From NCBI RefSeq assembly GCF_000003605.2, contig NW_003154739.1:131574-162086 (forward strand): DNA of 30,513 nucleotides, written 5' to 3'. Of this stretch, positions 28,845-30,513 are shown one piece after another (the first letter of the stretch is position 1; every line of letters starts with the position of its first letter). Source of the DNA: Saccoglossus kowalevskii (Eukaryota > Hemichordata > Enteropneusta > Harrimaniidae). The notes beneath the pieces were generated by a model. The model was not told the origin of the DNA and did no database searches. It was given only the letters and a program-made list of their open reading frames with translations. A program made the translations under genes and the position numbers.

Positions 28845-30513
28845 CCTATGAAGTGGGTGCCAAACTTTGATCAAGATCTGAAGCTACCGTAATAGAAAAT
28901 CGGTTTAGTTCAAAGTTATCAAATCAGAAACAATACATACAAAGCAAAACGTTGCATCCACATTTTGAAAAGAAAATTGTACTAAAATGTATGTATTCTG
29001 TATTTGACAAACAGTTCATTCGACAAATGAAAATTCACAGGAATTTTGTCTATTTTGCTTATGTGTGGATTATTCAATTTTGTTTGTATGACATGAGAAT
29101 GATCTTTTTAATAGGGTGCGTCACATTGACTGAGAAAAATGTGGATTTGTTGTCATTTGAAACATCGTTTTTAGTAAACATGTTGAATACTCCCCATATC
29201 TCCCCCAACATTTGAATATATCAACATTTATCACTGTTTACACATAGTCACAGAACTATGTCATTGACATTGACTTGTTTTGCATAAATTAGGCATACCT
29301 TCAAGTTCTGGTATCTCAACAAACACCTAGCAAATTTACTATATAATAGGTTGTGGCAGTCTGGGACACTCAATATTGTTTTTAACATTATTTTTTCTTA
29401 TTATTATTGTGCATCTTGAAGATCAGAGTTAGTAACTGACAGTTTTTAGTTTAATAAGCTAAGCTTAAAGTTTAGGTGTTCTCTATAATAATACGCGTCA
29501 GTTACACAAAGTTATTTTGTAACATTTTTTTGATACTGATTTATCTAGCCAGATTAAAAAATGTACCGATTTGAGCTGGAATAAAAAATAACTTGTTTTA
29601 TTTTAATTCATAAAATTATTTATTATTTTTATACTATTTTTGTAGCTTTTTAAATGCTGGCCAGAATAATTAATTGTTTGTAATTAATTAGTAATTAGCA
29701 ATTGGTGACAAAACTGACATACACTGTTGTAGTCAAATCTAGAATTAAGTTGACATTGATAATTGTCAAAAGACTCGGCTTACATTGTCAGGTTTGTAAT
29801 ATCGGTAAAAACATACTATAATGTAAGATTTGATTGATGATTTTTAAATCTAATTACATAAAAATAAAAATTTAACATTTGTAAAGAATAAGTAATGAAA
29901 CATAAATGAAATATTTTGTTTTTTTTGTGATTATTGTTTCCATCATTCCTAAAATTCTAACTTTTCTTCACAATTTCAAGTGTCACTGTTTGCATGCTAT
30001 GATCTTTCATATGAAATATTAAATGAGATGCACGTTTTGATATCGTTTTGCCAATATAATGTACACACATACTGTAGTACAGACTGTATTCAACAAAGCC
30101 CATGTAATTTACTATATTCATTGGGCACGTGCAGACCAAAGGTGGAGTTGAACAAAGAAATGTATTTGTGTTCTGGTTTGCCATTTACGAAACATCATTG
30201 ATAAGCTTGTCCTTTTGAGTAGCTAATAAACTTTGCTGCTGTTATCAGATACTATTTCTAGGATATCTTATTTCAAGTGTGAATGGAAGATCCAATTACA
30301 GTGCGGAATAAGTATCATGCTGTATGCAATTATTGCTATCATTGATTTTGTTAACTTTAGTGACTCTAAGATCTCTCTGATCAAATCATAACCCCATCAC
30401 CTTCATATGCTATTTGTATCAATGATTTTCTATGTGAAAAACAAGTTGGACATGTGCTATGTGTAACAGGTTATTTTGGGAATGTATCAGATTATACCTG
30501 ACATAGTACTTAC

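Larger units (their letters stand above)
24611..30513. other. Start of the next intron (at least 5.9 kb)
   Basis: No IPO4 continuation (expected: a KSFAVGTLAE-like block) was found in any frame read. Repeats listed separately occupy 25353-25689, 25860-26060, 26541-26922 and 28701-28844. 27000-28690 and 28850-30513 contain short open frames in AT-rich sequence without recognisable protein character. Confidence 0.75.

Overview
The window is animal genomic DNA. It is AT-rich, has long introns with canonical GT/AG borders, and carries many short inverted-repeat transposons and tandem repeats. One gene accounts for all the coding sequence I can support: an importin-4 (IPO4)-like nuclear transport receptor of the importin-beta/karyopherin family, on the + strand. 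I joined 18 exons between 671 and 24610. Every junction keeps frame, and together they give 842 codons that align without large gaps to the vertebrate importin-4 I remember. About 23 N-terminal residues lie upstream of the window and roughly 200-240 C-terminal residues lie downstream. The organism is probably a marine invertebrate (invertebrate deuterostome or lophotrochozoan). I cannot fix the phylum, because the protein resembles the human one closely while the repeats are of non-vertebrate kinds.

Layout. 1-670 is the end of an upstream intron. Its last ~400 bp are a tandem array of about 13 units of 30-33 bp, each carrying a copy of the 3' splice site plus the first bases of exon 1 of this window. 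671-12931 holds exons 1-14, separated by introns of 0.4-1.4 kb that carry MITE-type insertions. Exon 13 (ends 11849) is followed by the mirror image of the first array: 13 copies of its own 5' splice site at ~52-bp spacing (11841-12500). 14178-18371 holds exons 15-17. The intron before exon 17 carries a ~1.3 kb terminal-inverted-repeat element built from ~300-bp internal tandem units. 18372-24430 is a 6.1 kb intron with a 1.6 kb minisatellite of 33-bp units, which is open on both strands and so yields false long ORFs. 24431-24610 is exon 18. 24611-30513 is at least 5.9 kb of further intron with repeats and an apparently perfect 191-bp tandem duplication.

The most notable observation is the pair of splice-site arrays in one gene. 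One multiplies a 3' splice site, the other a 5' splice site. In each, only the copy next to the exon gives an open, in-frame message. A second theme is that the 33-bp minisatellite shares its core with the ends of a pogo/Tigger-like palindromic element cluster at 2000-2490 in the same gene, which suggests a transposon end seeded the satellite.

No tRNA, rRNA, CRISPR, prokaryotic gene or autonomous transposase gene was recognised. Family calls for mobile elements rest on ends and target-site duplications only.
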